Shown here in pieces: positions 1-10,328 of a DNA stretch of 64,000 nucleotides (its first letter is position 1; the number at the start of each line of letters is the position of its first letter). The translations under genes and the position numbers were made by a program. Source of the stretch: Cordia subcordata (taxonomy: Eukaryota; Streptophyta; Magnoliopsida; Boraginales; Cordiaceae); assembly GCA_028554755.1 (NCBI GenBank), contig JAPTOF010000015.1, positions 2,976,001 through 3,040,000 of the forward strand, given 5' to 3'. The notes below the pieces were generated by a model. It saw only the letters and a program-made list of their open reading frames with translations. It was not told the origin of the DNA and did not search any database.

Positions 1-1511
1 AAGATGACATTTCAAAAGATGTCCAGGCTCTTTATGATGATGAGGCTAAGAGAACCCTAGTTCGTAGTCTTATTGCTAGTGATCGTAATCTTCATGGGAT
101 GAAAGTCCATGGGCAGAAACCACAGGAACTCAACTTTGGTGCAAATACTTCCATGTCAATTAGTAAGTCATCTCCCACGAAATATGAAACTCATTTTACT
201 CATCTTGCCATAGGGATTTCTTCCCCAACAACTAAATCTTCTTTGCAGCATGCTCTTCAACGAGATACATATCTCTCAACGGGGAAATTGTGTACAAGGA
301 AGATGAGCTTTTCGAGTCTTTACCCGTTGGTCCATCGCAAGTTACTTTTGGTCCTAAGGATGCAAGTTGTTCTTCGGCTGATAATGTTGAGTTTATTGTA
401 GCAACTCAATCACTTCTTTCAGGTTTGGTCAATCCCCCTTTTAATGCTTGTACCAACCCTCTCATGCCAAATAAGCTCGTTCACGTGGATGCAGTTCAAT
501 TGAAGTCTAATCGAGAATTAGGATCAAATTCTAGTTCTAAATTTGGAGGGTCCTATTATGCACGTGCTGTGGACTCTTTCCACTCAAATTTCCCTCCATT
601 ATCAAAGTCCAACTTTGACAAGTCAAAGGCCCCATTTCAGATGATGTGGCAACCAACACACTATCTTTCTCAGCAGCTAATAATGTGCCTTGTAATGCTT
701 CTTACTGCCCGATGGAAAATGCTTCTGTTCAACAACAACCTACATGGCCTCCAATTGAAAATGCCAAATTTTTTTAAGCTTCCATGGTCCATTCTCAATC
801 TCAAATGTCTCCAACAACTTGGAACTACACTAGGGATTGGCATAAAACCTTCACAGGTAATCTCCATAATACCTGCAAGCTTGAATTTTTTCAACCTATT
901 GAGGAAAATGGTTTGATTGCGGCTGCTTCCCCTAAGGAAATTTTTGTTAAAGGGGGTACACATTGGCAATGTTGTTTAATTGGTCAATTTATTGACAAGC
1001 CTCCCCTCTTTTCTCTCATAAAAAAAATGGTTGAAACACAATGGAAGCATTATGGCCATATTGAAATCAAATCATCAAAACATGGTTTCTTTGTGTTCAA
1101 ATTTGAAAACGATGAATATTGTGATCAAGTCCTTGAATAATTATGGCATGTGAACCACCAACCCCTTCTCCTTCGAGAATGGGATGCTAATGGTCAATAC
1201 CTTAACTTTAGTAGTGATAAGGTGCCTCTTTGGGTCAAATTTAGAAATGTGCCTTGTTCATTGATCACCCGTAAAGGTTTAAGTTACATTACAAGCACCA
1301 TTGGTTATCCATTACAAATGGATAAGCTTACAAAGTCTAGAACATTTGTTGGTTTTGCTAGGGTTTACATTGAGATGGACCTTATTAAAGACTTACTAGA
1401 TTGCACTTTTGTCAAAATGAGAAATGGTGAATGGGTCAAAGTTGATATTGAATATGCTTGGAAGCCTATGGTTTACACTTCTTGCAAGATTGTTGGTCAT
1501 ATTTTAAGCTC
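1..1511 (+). pseudogene. ORF1 of an ORF1-only LINE, first part (DUF4283 and start of zinc knuckle)
   Basis: This is a nucleic-acid-binding ORF1 protein of an L1-type plant LINE; its start lies before the window. The clear part is 784-1500, one frame broken by a TAA at 1138-1140. It reads through a DUF4283 core (GQFIDKPPLFSLIKKMVE, then LWHVNHQPLLL, where the stop replaces the residue before LWHV) and ends at the zinc knuckle (CKIVGH), where a minus-strand LINE cuts it. The upstream 780 bases hold only decayed N-terminal sequence in shifting frames. The motifs SLITRKG and SRTFVGFARV set it apart from the ORF1 of the two-ORF LINEs in this window (SLWSKRG, RRNLEFARV). Its C-terminal tail resumes at about 6963. 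Confidence 0.8.
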
Positions 1512-4500
1512 TTTTTTTTTTTTTTTTGCTGAGTAAGTAAGATTTCATTAAAAGAAACGATCAAGTACAAGAATCAGAAACAAGAGTGGAAAAACCTAAA
1601 CAAGAATCTCATCTAATTTCCACAATTTACATAAGGCAATATTCAGCGCATTTGAAGGAAATTTCCTACCAAAAATAATATGAGTTCTAACTTCATTGAA
1701 TATTGTAATTGAGATTTGTTCCTTAGTTTTTGCTTCTTGCTTGAAAATACGTCGATTTCTCTTGATCCAAATGTGATAAACGGATGCTCCAAGAAGATGC
1801 TTAAGGATAGTAACTTTCAAGTTATTTTCAAGTGCAAAAGGTGTGAGATAGGCACAAATTTCACCCCAACAAATCAACTTCTCTGAAACAAGAGAGATTG
1901 CAAGACCATGCCTCCAAATTCTACGAGTGAAGCTACATTCAAAAAAAAGGTGATCTCTTGTTTCACAACCCATGTGGCGAAAGATACAAAGTGGGTTAAA
2001 AATCAGTCCCCAACTTAATAATTTTTGAAGAGTTGAAAGCCGATCATGAAAAACAAGCCAGCAAATGAAACCATGTCTAGGGTTATGTCCTTTGTGCCAA
2101 ACCAAATGGTGCCAGTTAATTGTATGACCCTTCTTGCGAATATGATCCCAAGTAAGCTTAAATGAAAAATCACCATTATTCGGCCAAAGAAAAGAATCTT
2201 GGACATTTTCATCAAGAATGATAAGTGGAATCTGGACATGGAGAAGATTTAAAGGCCAAGTCCATTGACCATTAATATAGATGTCATAAACCTTGGCAAG
2301 CAAAGGAGGTGAAGGAAAGGTAGAGCTCCAATGGTTGAGAAGAGGACCTTCTTGATGCCAATTGTCCAGCCAAAAAATGTATTTGAGCCATTGCCAAGTT
2401 TATGTCGGATGAAATTCCTTGCAACCCCACGGATTTGCAAAAGAGACTTAAGGATCCAGCTTGCATCATGAGGAATTTGCATTGCCCAAATGGAGCTATT
2501 CTTGATATAATTTGAATGGATCCACTTGCTCCAAAGAGTGTCTTTGGTGGCATACATTCTCCAAAAGATTTTGAGTAAGTAAGTGACATTGATCTCACTC
2601 AATCTTCGAATACCAAGACCCCCTTCAAAGAATGGTAAGCAAACATCTTTCCAAGCAATTTTTGGCCCGGTACCTCTCCAAAGAAAGGATCTGAACTTTG
2701 ATTCAATTACTGCCATAGTACCTTTTGTGAGGAGGAAAGCACTTGCCCAAAAAGAACAAATTTGCACAAGAATGGATTTAATGAGAACAAGTCTTCCAGC
2801 AAAAGAAAGCCATTTGTTTGCCCAATTTTCAAGCTTTGCATTGATCTTTTCAAGGAGAGGCATGCAATCAGCTTTCCTAAGTTTCCTTGAGACAATAGGA
2901 ATACCTAAATAGCAGATGGGAAGAATGCCTTCTTTGAATTCCAATTGTTGAAGGATAGTTTGCTTTATGTCATCCGGAACTCCCCCAAAGAAAATATTAC
3001 TTTTTGCATGATTGATGTTGAGCCCTGAATAAGTGGAGAAGAGATCCAAAACTTCCTTGATGCTTGTAATAGATTGAAGATTTCCTTTGCAAAAAATGAA
3101 AAGATCATCCGCAAAGCAAAGGTGATTTAGCTTCAAAGAAGAGCATTTTGGGTGGTAGTCAAAGTACGGGCTGCTATCAAGCTTATTTAGCATGCAAGTG
3201 AGGACCTCCATACAAATGACAAAGATATAAGGTGATAAGGGATCACCTAGTCTAATTCCATTAGCTCCTTGAAAAAAACCCTCCAATCCACCATTAATAG
3301 CAATAGAAAAACTAGTGGTGGTGATGCAAGCCATAATCCATTTCACAAACATTGTAGGAAAGCCAAAAGCAACAAGGGAGACTTCAATGAATTTCCAATT
3401 GAGAGAATCAAAAGCTTTCATGATGTCCACTTTGAGAGCACATCTAGGGGAAATGTGTTTTCTTGCATAGCCTCTCAAAAGTTCATGAGCAATGAGGATG
3501 TTTTCATTTATGAGTCTATTCTTGAGAAAAGCTGATTGGTTCCAAGAGATGATGTGAGGCAAGCAATTTTTGATTCTATTTGCAGGAATCTTAGAGATAC
3601 ATTTGTATATAGTATTGCAGCAAGAAATCGGCCTATAGTCTTTTACCATGAATGGATTTTGCATTTTAGGCACAAGAGTAATGATAGTTGTATTTACCTC
3701 CTTAAGAAGATTGCATGATTGAAAGAAGGAGGTGATAGCCTTCAAAACATCCTCACCAATAATTTCCCAAGTGGCCATGTAGAATTGAGAAGTATAGCCA
3801 TCTGGACCCGAACTTTTGTTTGGATTGAGTGAAAAAAGGGAACTCTTGATCTCATCATGTGTGATAGGAGCCAAAAGTGAGTTTGCTTCTTCAACTTTAA
3901 TTGTCTTACCAACAATATTTTCGATCAATTCAGTAGTAGCAAGAGAGGTTGAAGGAGTGCCTAGGAGCTTCTTAAAATACTCAACAAATTCAACCTTGAC
4001 TTCTTACTCATTTGTGAGAATCTGATTTTCATCATTCTTGACCATGTGAATGGAGCTTTTGTGCCTTCTACTTTTGATTGTGTTGTGAAAGAACTTGGAA
4101 TTTGCATCCCCTTCTTTGATCCAATTAACCCGTGCTGTTTGAGAAAGCATAGATTTATAAATGTTATCAAGTTCTTTAATACTCTTCAGCAAATTCTTTT
4201 CCTTTTCAATCAAATCAGCCCTAATATTACCATTGAGAGTCTCAATCTGAACTTCATGGAGGTCATGTTGGAGCTTCAAGAGGGAACTCGGGATGGTAGT
4301 AAAGTATTTCTTGTTGAAAGACTTTAGTGCTTGCTTGAGAGATTTTTGTTTTTGAAAGAGAGAAAACATCGGAGTGCCAAAGACCCTCACACTCCAATGT
4401 TCCTCGACAAGCTTCAAGAAATCCCCATGTTTTGACCAAGCATTGTAGAATTTAAATGGTTTTGGAGTGGAGATCCAACGCTTGCAAGAATGGACAATGA

Positions 4501-4947
4501 GAGGACTATGATCGGATATGCCAGGGCTATCCACCAAAAGAAAAGAGTCTTGCTTATTATGAATCCAATTTGCATTAACCAAGGCCCTATCCAGTTTACA
4601 TGCCAAGAAATTCCTAAGAGAGCTCTTATTAGTCCAAGTGAAATGAGGACCATGTGCTTTTAACTCCTTTAAATTTGCTTTGATCAAACAATTCGCAAAG
4701 TCTTTGGCATTTGGGGAAATAGAGGAGGAGTTTGACTTGTCACCACAGAAAAGGAATTCATTGAAATCACCCAAACGCAAAGTTCTCCATTACCACATAT
4801 AAAACTCCATTCTTCCATCTTATTCCAGAGAGCTTTTCTCCTAAGAGGATCATTTCGGCCATAGACAAATGCCACAAGAAAAGGATGCACCATGTCCTTT
4901 TCAACAATGCAAAGCAGCCCTTTATCAAAAGAATCCATAATGCTAAT
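1512..4947 (-). pseudogene. LINE ORF2, minus strand: rest of endonuclease, RT and zf-RVT, with poly(A)
   Basis: Read on the minus strand from 4947 to 1596, this is ORF2 of an L1-type LINE. The endonuclease part starts mid-domain (MDSFDKG, VAFVYGRNDP) and reaches SDHSPL. A linker follows, then a reverse transcriptase at 3928-2249 with SSGPDGYTS, RPISCCN, MKAFDSLNW, LGDPLSPYIF and the catalytic FADDLFIF. The zf-RVT domain is at 2303-1596 (GDFSFKLTWDHIR, RDHLFFECSFTRRIW). Frames shift between endonuclease, RT and zf-RVT, so it is inactive. The T-run at 1512-1527 is the poly(A) tail, preceded in sense by CTTACTTACTCAGC. The 5' part of this LINE most likely continues at 6590-6962, because the missing endonuclease start is found there in the same orientation. 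Confidence 0.88.
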
Positions 4948-5434
4948 ATTTGGAGCAAATGGGTTCATTTGAATTATATCAAGAATAAATCAATTTGGAC
5001 CATCACCACTCCAAAAGATGCTAGTTGGATTCTTAAAATGCTGATTAGATGCCGTGACATTGCAAGAAATCTTATCACCTATTCCGTGGGAGATGGGAAA
5101 AACACTCTTTTTTGGCACGATAAATGGCATCCGAGGGGAATTCTTAACAGCCATTGGAGCTCCATTTTCCCTTCACCACATTACTTTGCAAAGGTTAGTG
5201 ATGTTTTTCATCACCACGCTTGGAGTTGGCCTTCTCATCTTTTGCATGTCGATCTTCCCCCCCTTCTCCTTAATGAGGAAAATGCTGATTCTTACATTTG
5301 GGATCTCTCCCCAAACGGCACTTTTAGTTTCAAGCATACTTGGGAGCATTTCAGAGCAAAAAAAGAAAAGGCAAAATGGCACAATCTCGTTTGGTTCAAG
5401 GGACACACCCCAAAACATGCTTTCATTTGCTGGC
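4948..5434 (+). pseudogene. LINE ORF2 C-terminal fragment (end of RT region and start of zf-RVT)
   Basis: A 5'-truncated plus-strand LINE starts here inside the minus-strand LINE. The readable protein begins WSKWVHLNYIKNKSIW and continues through WHDKWH and NGTFSFKHTWEHFR to HTPKHAFICWL, the first half of the zf-RVT domain that closes plant LINE ORF2. It is cut at 5435 by a second minus-strand insertion. The other half of zf-RVT resumes at about 6188; roughly 45 residues that other copies have between these points are missing. No target-site duplication is visible at 4948. Confidence 0.82.
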
Positions 5435-6187
5435 TTTTTTTTTTTTTTTTTGCGAGGTAAGTAAGAGTTTTATAAAACGCAATTTTGTACAAGGTACATA
5501 TCATTGCCCCTTAATCCAAGTAAACAACAGTACAAAACAAAGCTACCTTAAGGGGCAAGGACATCAAAAACTTACATCAATAAGAGTCAAGGAAAAAGCT
5601 AATACAAAAGTGACAAAACAAGAAAGAACAACTCAAGTGCCTTTACCAATAGGAGTGGGAGGTCTCCTTGCATGATCAACCTCTTGCCCACTCTCCCTAG
5701 CTTCTCCAACCGCATTATCTTCAATTCGAACATCCTTATGACTAGCCAAACCTTTTGGTTCATCAACCTTTTTCTTCTCGTGATCATTCTTTCCAACGAC
5801 ATCCATATGTTCCACAACCTTATCAATTAAACCAAATTCTCTTCAGGTGGGATCAGCAACACAATTAGGCTCTTTAAAAGCAATGCATGTCTCATTATTT
5901 TCCTTGCCAACGCAATCTTCATTTGATTTGTTACCATGATTAGCATCAGCATTACCTTCATCAACCCTAAGAGCTTCAAATCGGTTAGAAGAATGTGCAT
6001 GTGCATTGGTAGACTTGGTGACAAATTGCTGCCCCCTTTTATCCTCAATCACCTTCCAGTCATTTTGATAACGGAGTTTCCTAGCTTCATTTGCTTTTTT
6101 CTTATCAAGTGGCTTTTGAATCCCCATTAAGTTTTTTGGGCAAGAGTCAAGGTTGTGCCCAATCACTTTGCAACTATTGCATTTTAC
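5435..6187 (-). mobile_element. 5'-truncated ORF1-only LINE, minus strand
   Basis: Read from 6187 down to 5435. It opens inside an ORF1 zinc knuckle (CNSCKVIGHNLDSCP, a CX2CX4HX4C pattern), continues through the acidic ORF1 tail (SSNRFEALRVDEGN is the recurring N-R-F-x-L tail motif), and after a frame break runs straight into a 3'UTR and a poly(A) tail (T-run 5435-5451). No ORF2 lies between ORF1 and the tail. The last bases before poly(A), in sense, are CTCTTACTTACCTCGC, shared with other LINE 3' ends in the window. It sits in the zf-RVT region of a plus-strand LINE and replaces about 45 codons instead of generating a visible duplication. Confidence 0.75.
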
Positions 6188-6589
6188 CAAAAGAATCTGG
6201 AAGCGGGGACTTCAACTCACTTTGGTTCACACAAATTTGACAAATTGGAATGATATCTTGGCATACATTACACCCTTTGCTCTTGAAAAGAGTCTCAAAG
6301 CAACTATCTTGAAGCACTTGGTGGGAGTCACAATTTATCACATTTGGATTGAAAGGAACAACAGAGAATTCAGCAAAGTATTTAAAACTGAAGAGCATAT
6401 TTTCTCGTCCATTGTAAATCATATTAGGCTAAAATGTTCCATGGGAAGGAAATTTACTTCCTCTTGTATTAACAAATCTCTTTGGAAATCTTGGAGGCTT
6501 GAAGATATTCTTGTATAGGGCTGCCTCCTTGGCCTCTTTTGTATCGTACTTCCTTTTATCTTAATCTCACTTTCTTCGCAAAAAAAAAA
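6188..6589 (+). pseudogene. LINE ORF2 end (second half of zf-RVT), 3'UTR and poly(A)
   Basis: This continues the plus-strand LINE interrupted at 5435. It reads RIWKRGLQLTLVHTNLTNW, then TPFALEKSLKATILKH and IYHIWIERNNREF, to a stop at 6516-6518. About 60 bases of 3'UTR follow, ending TCACTTTCTTCGC and a poly(A) run at 6580-6589. The short UTR after ORF2 is usual for the two-ORF LINEs here. After the poly(A) the sequence returns to the minus-strand LINE endonuclease. Confidence 0.82.
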
Positions 6590-6962
6590 GCCAAAATCTT
6601 CAAATGTGGAGCCAATTTTCTTAATACAATCATCACTTGTAACTTTAGTTTCCAAAATGCAAAAGAAATCCAATTGGTGTTTATTGACCAAAACCTTCAC
6701 TTCCTTTTGTTTCCAAGGGGAGTTGAATCCCCTTATGTTCCAAGAGCAAAAAATCATTATTGAGATGGAGAGGTAGATGCATGAGGCTCCACTAATGTAA
6801 GACCTTGAGGTGGAAGAGGGGCTCCATCCATGTAGTGATCTTTAAGATTCTGATTTCTTGCCCCCATGCTCTAAACAATAAGATCCAAAATAAAGTGAGA
6901 AATGAAAAGGGTAGGAATGAGTGAAAAAATATACGTACTAAAAAGATTTGGAAGCCAACTGT
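6590..6962 (-). pseudogene. Start of LINE ORF2 (endonuclease N-terminus) and ORF1 tail, minus strand
   Basis: Read on the minus strand. ORF2 starts with ATG at 6757-6755 (MIFCSWNIRGFNSP, then LDFFCILETKV), the conserved start of the AP-like endonuclease. The upstream ORF1 tail ends in TAA at 6759-6757, so stop and start overlap as TAATG. The endonuclease breaks off near EDFGF at 6595 and most likely resumes at 4947 (MDSFDKG); about 25 codons are missing at the join. Upstream of about 6870 the sequence is not recognisably coding. I infer that this and 1512-4947 are one LINE split by a plus-strand insertion. Confidence 0.72.
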
Positions 6963-7553
6963 CAACTCCATGCCCTTTCGTGGTACGAACATGCCTTCTT
7001 CATTTGGTACTAGGGACACAAACAATTCACTTGAAGGTTCATCCTTGAATGCAAAGCAATCTCTTGATGGTAATCGATTTGCTTCACTTAAAACTCAAAA
7101 AGACGATAATGAAAATGAAGTCAATGCGGCTCCCCAAGTTTGTGAAGATAATTCCCGTGATTGTGATGAAACTAAAAAAGTTGAAAGTGTTGAGTTGGAG
7201 GTTAAACAATATGTAAATCAGAATTTTGAGATATTGAAAAAAGGTAGAGTGTTTGGAAAACAATTTGAAAAGGATGGTATTGGGGGAAAAGATTTTGAGG
7301 CTCCACCCGAGAAAGAAGATCCCCACCCCATCAATGGTTAATGCTACATCTTGTCTCTCTTCTTTTTTGATGGTTGTTGTTTTTTTTTTGGAATCTTTTC
7401 CTTGTTGTTTTTGGAATCTTTTCCTTTTGCTTTTTTTGGCCCCTGAAATCTAGATTTGGTTGTATTGTGGTATCATATGATTTGAGGGGTTTCTGATGTA
7501 CTTGTTACAATTTGTGGTTAATAAAAACTTTCTTACCTTGCAAAAGAAAAAAA
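6963..7553 (+). pseudogene. C-terminal tail, 3'UTR and poly(A) of the ORF1-only LINE begun at 1
   Basis: An open frame from 6970 to a TAA at about 7339-7341 encodes a hydrophilic, acidic tail with GNRFASLKTQKDDNENE, matching the N-R-F-x-L tail that follows the zinc knuckle in other ORF1 copies. About 200 bases of T-rich 3'UTR follow (a TTTTGGAATCTTTTCC repeat near 7385-7430), then TTCTTACCTTGC and an A-rich tail at 7542-7553. No ORF2 is present. Together with 1-1511 it makes one ORF1-only element with a minus-strand LINE inserted; some codons around the zinc knuckle are missing. Confidence 0.7.
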
Positions 7554-8101
7554 GATAATATTGGAGCATCTTCACAAGCGGGCCAAAATTCAACTCAAAT
7601 TTGCCAACCTCAATGAAATGCTTCTTTGAATACTTGGGGAAAAAATATCCATGGCACTCCATAACAAGCCCATAATGAGAGCAACTCGGACCAAAAGCTT
7701 GAGCAAGGTTGGCATGGAAATGGTTTCAAAGGACTTTAGGCTCTTGCAAATGCATGGGCTAATAACATCAATTGAAGTCTCAATTATCTTAGTAAACTTG
7801 AAGATCCACTCAAACTTGAATACTTTGAACCTATTGCTTTCGAAAATTCTTTGGGTGCTATCCTACTCAAGGATGTTTTTGTAGAAGGAGATAATTGTTG
7901 GAGGCATTGCTTACTTGGTCAATTTCTTGAGAGACCTCTACCTTTTTCTTGATAAGAAAGCATATTGATCACCATTGGAAAATATTTGGTCATGTGGAGA
8001 TTAAATCTTGCTCTAATGGCCTTTTCATTTTTCAATTTAAGAATGAAGAAACTTGTAACAAAGTTCTTGAGCATTTTGGCATGTGAAACAAAACCAAAAA
8101 C
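7554..8101 (+). pseudogene. Decayed ORF1 fragment (DUF4283 part)
   Basis: Short stretches in shifting frames match the DUF4283 core of LINE ORF1: near 7845-7950 a segment reading NSLGAILLKDVFVEGDN followed by GQFLERPLPF, and near 7960-8095 FGHVEIKS, LFIFQF and VLEHFWHVK. The VEIKS spelling is closest to the ORF1-only lineage at 784-1140. There are several stops and frame changes. It ends where the 5' end of the next LINE begins. Confidence 0.65.
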
Positions 8102-8265
8102 TTCTCTCTCTACCATGAAAATCCTCCTCCTTCTCTCTAGATTTCTTGCAACCAGCCACCTTCAAACCACCTTTCACCACCCTCAAATCTCCTCCATCTA
8201 CCATTAACCCCAAACACTTTCCCTTTTCTTTTCACCTTTCACGTCCTCTTGCCACCACTTGATTC
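8102..8265 (+). promoter_or_regulatory. LINE 5'UTR with probable internal promoter
   Basis: About 165 bases of C- and T-rich leader precede the ORF1 ATG at 8266. The first 60 bases match the starts of LINEs at 25973, 29852 and (minus) 38240: an ATGAAAA[TC]C block, a CTTCTCTCTAGA-like block and CTTG[TC]AAC[CT]. Plant LINEs carry their promoter in the 5'UTR, so conservation here fits a promoter or start-site function. That role is inferred. The ATG in the block is an upstream start codon present in four copies. Confidence 0.55.
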
Positions 8266-10328
8266 ATGGGAAAGAAAAAGAGAAACTCTCCTCCTACTCG
8301 TACTAGCACTCGGCTCAAGGCAAAGGAGAAGAAGAAAGAAGTTGCTGCATACTCTCTTGCTTGCTCGAGTTCTTCCTCCAAAGCTGAGGTTGATTCGGCC
8401 TCTTCATCTCACTCAAATGAAGATGCTCAATCAACCTCAAGTTTGCTTTTCAAAGAGGTCTATGATGCACTTGAAGATGGCCATCCATTTGAGGGTGAAG
8501 AAGTTGATGTCTTTAACAAAACTGAAGTCGAAATGGAGAGTTCCCATGCTGCCAACACAAAATCATACTTCCCTTTTTCTCCAAATGTTTCAGCCGCTGG
8601 AAATGGAGGAAAAAGAGTTGAGGAAGAAAGGTTATTGTCCAAAGGAAACGCTGAAATGCAAGGACCAGTTAGAACTTTTACTCATGGGTCCGACCACCTC
8701 TCTCCTAATCACTTCAGCACTATTTCAGACTTTTCTAAGGAAAACTTGACAACTCAAAAAGTGGGTCAGCTTTTAAAATCTGATTCCAATACTTTGTATG
8801 TTGGCCCACGTGATAATGCTGAGAATTTCCCTCCACTTGCTCATGTTTCAAACGGGAAAACCATGCCAAATCAGAAGACTAAAGAAAATGACGTGGCAGC
8901 CAACTTTGCAAGCAAGACGCCATGTCAGTCGGTTACAAATCTAAAAATTTCTACCTCACCAAAGCTTGGGTTTCAAGTTCATGCTCAAACAAATGATGGG
9001 GATGTCGTCCAAGTCAGCACTTCATTCGATGATGTCTTGAAGAGACAGCATGAAGAAAACTTCCAAAAAGCTCAAGGAGTCAACATGCAAAACAAAGCTC
9101 AAGCACAAAATAAGCAAAATGCTTGGCACAAACCACTTAAATTCAGGTATATACCTTCCCCAAGTGATCCTTCACCTGATTGGGGAGGTGTTTTTGCTGA
9201 GCATATCAATACAAATCTTAAATTTGATGAAGAGCATGCTTATAATATTGTGGAAGGCAAGAGGGAAGTTGTTGATCCTCCGGATGATCTTTATGAAGAG
9301 GGTGATAAATTTTGGAGTCATTGCTTAGTTGAGCAGTTTTTAGGAGCTCCACCACCTTTTTTCTTAATCAAAAATATGGTGGAATTTGCTTGGAAGAAAT
9401 TTGGTAAAGTGGACATACATACTAAAGGAAAAGGTCTTTTCCTTTTCAAATTTGAAAATGAAGAAATTTGCCAAAAAGTCCTTCAACAACCTTGGCATGT
9501 TAACCATAGACCGCTGTTGCTTAGAAAATGGGAACCCAACCTCGAGTTTGTGAACCTATCATGTAATAAAGTTCCAATTTGGATTAAGCTTTGGGATGTT
9601 CCATTGAGTCTATACTCCAAAAGAGGGCTTGGTTACATTGCCTCCTTCATTGGTAAGCCTATTCAAATGGATGCACTTACGGATTCTAGAAGGAACTTGG
9701 AGTTTTCTAGGGTTTGCATTGAAGTACATCTTGAAGGAAACCTCCCGGATGTTGTGTTTCCAAAACTCAATAATGGTACAAGAGCAAAAGTTGAGGTTGA
9801 ATATGCTTCGAAGCCAAGCAAATGCATACATTGTAAAATGGTTGGGCATGTTGAGGAGAATTGCCCCTTGAAGCCGAAAACACAACAAAATCCTCAAACT
9901 ACTCATTTTGGGCAGCAAGCAAAAACTCGCCAAGAATGGCAAGTTGTGGGCAAAAGCAAGCTCCATTGAAGAATCATGAGGGTTTGAGCAATGAAATTTC
10001 CACTCCAAATAAGGAAATGAAGTCTACCAGGCCAAATTCTCCTAAGGCTACAATTGACTCAACTTTAAATCGTCAAAATTGCTTTGAAGTCCTTGGCCAG
10101 GAGGATGAGCAAAATGAAGAAACTTTGAATATTGAAGATGAAGTTGGGATGAAAGTTGAAAGGAAACTTGATTCCTTTGGACACAAGGAAGAAGGGGAGA
10201 TCCTCAACCAAGCAAATGAAGAAGATGATGATGATCCAATCATGAGCAAGATAATTCATGGAAAGATGATAGAGGGGGGCTGGTCACCACTCATACCCCT
10301 AAATGATTTTGTGTGCATGGAACATTAG
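8266..10328 (+). pseudogene. LINE ORF1 protein (DUF4283, zinc knuckle)
   Basis: The first 567 codons are open (8266-9969). The N-terminus is basic (MGKKKRNSPPTRTSTRLK), followed by a long low-complexity region. DUF4283 lies at about residues 330-470 (FWSHCLVEQFLGAPPPFF, WHVNHRPLLLRKWEP, IWIKLWDVPLSLYSKRG) and a CX2CX4HX4C zinc knuckle at about 511-524 (CIHCKMVGHVEENC). After W-Q-V-V-G-K a frameshift near 9960 moves the tail (NRQNCFEVLGQEDEQNEE, EEGEI) into another frame, which ends at TAG 10326-10328. ORF1p is expected to bind LINE RNA in a ribonucleoprotein; this comes from family knowledge. The tail overlaps the start of ORF2 by 26 bases. Confidence 0.88.

Noticed and set aside
5173..5504. 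Minus-strand open frames opposite the LINE ORF2
   Set aside because: They are shadows of the real frame and match no family.
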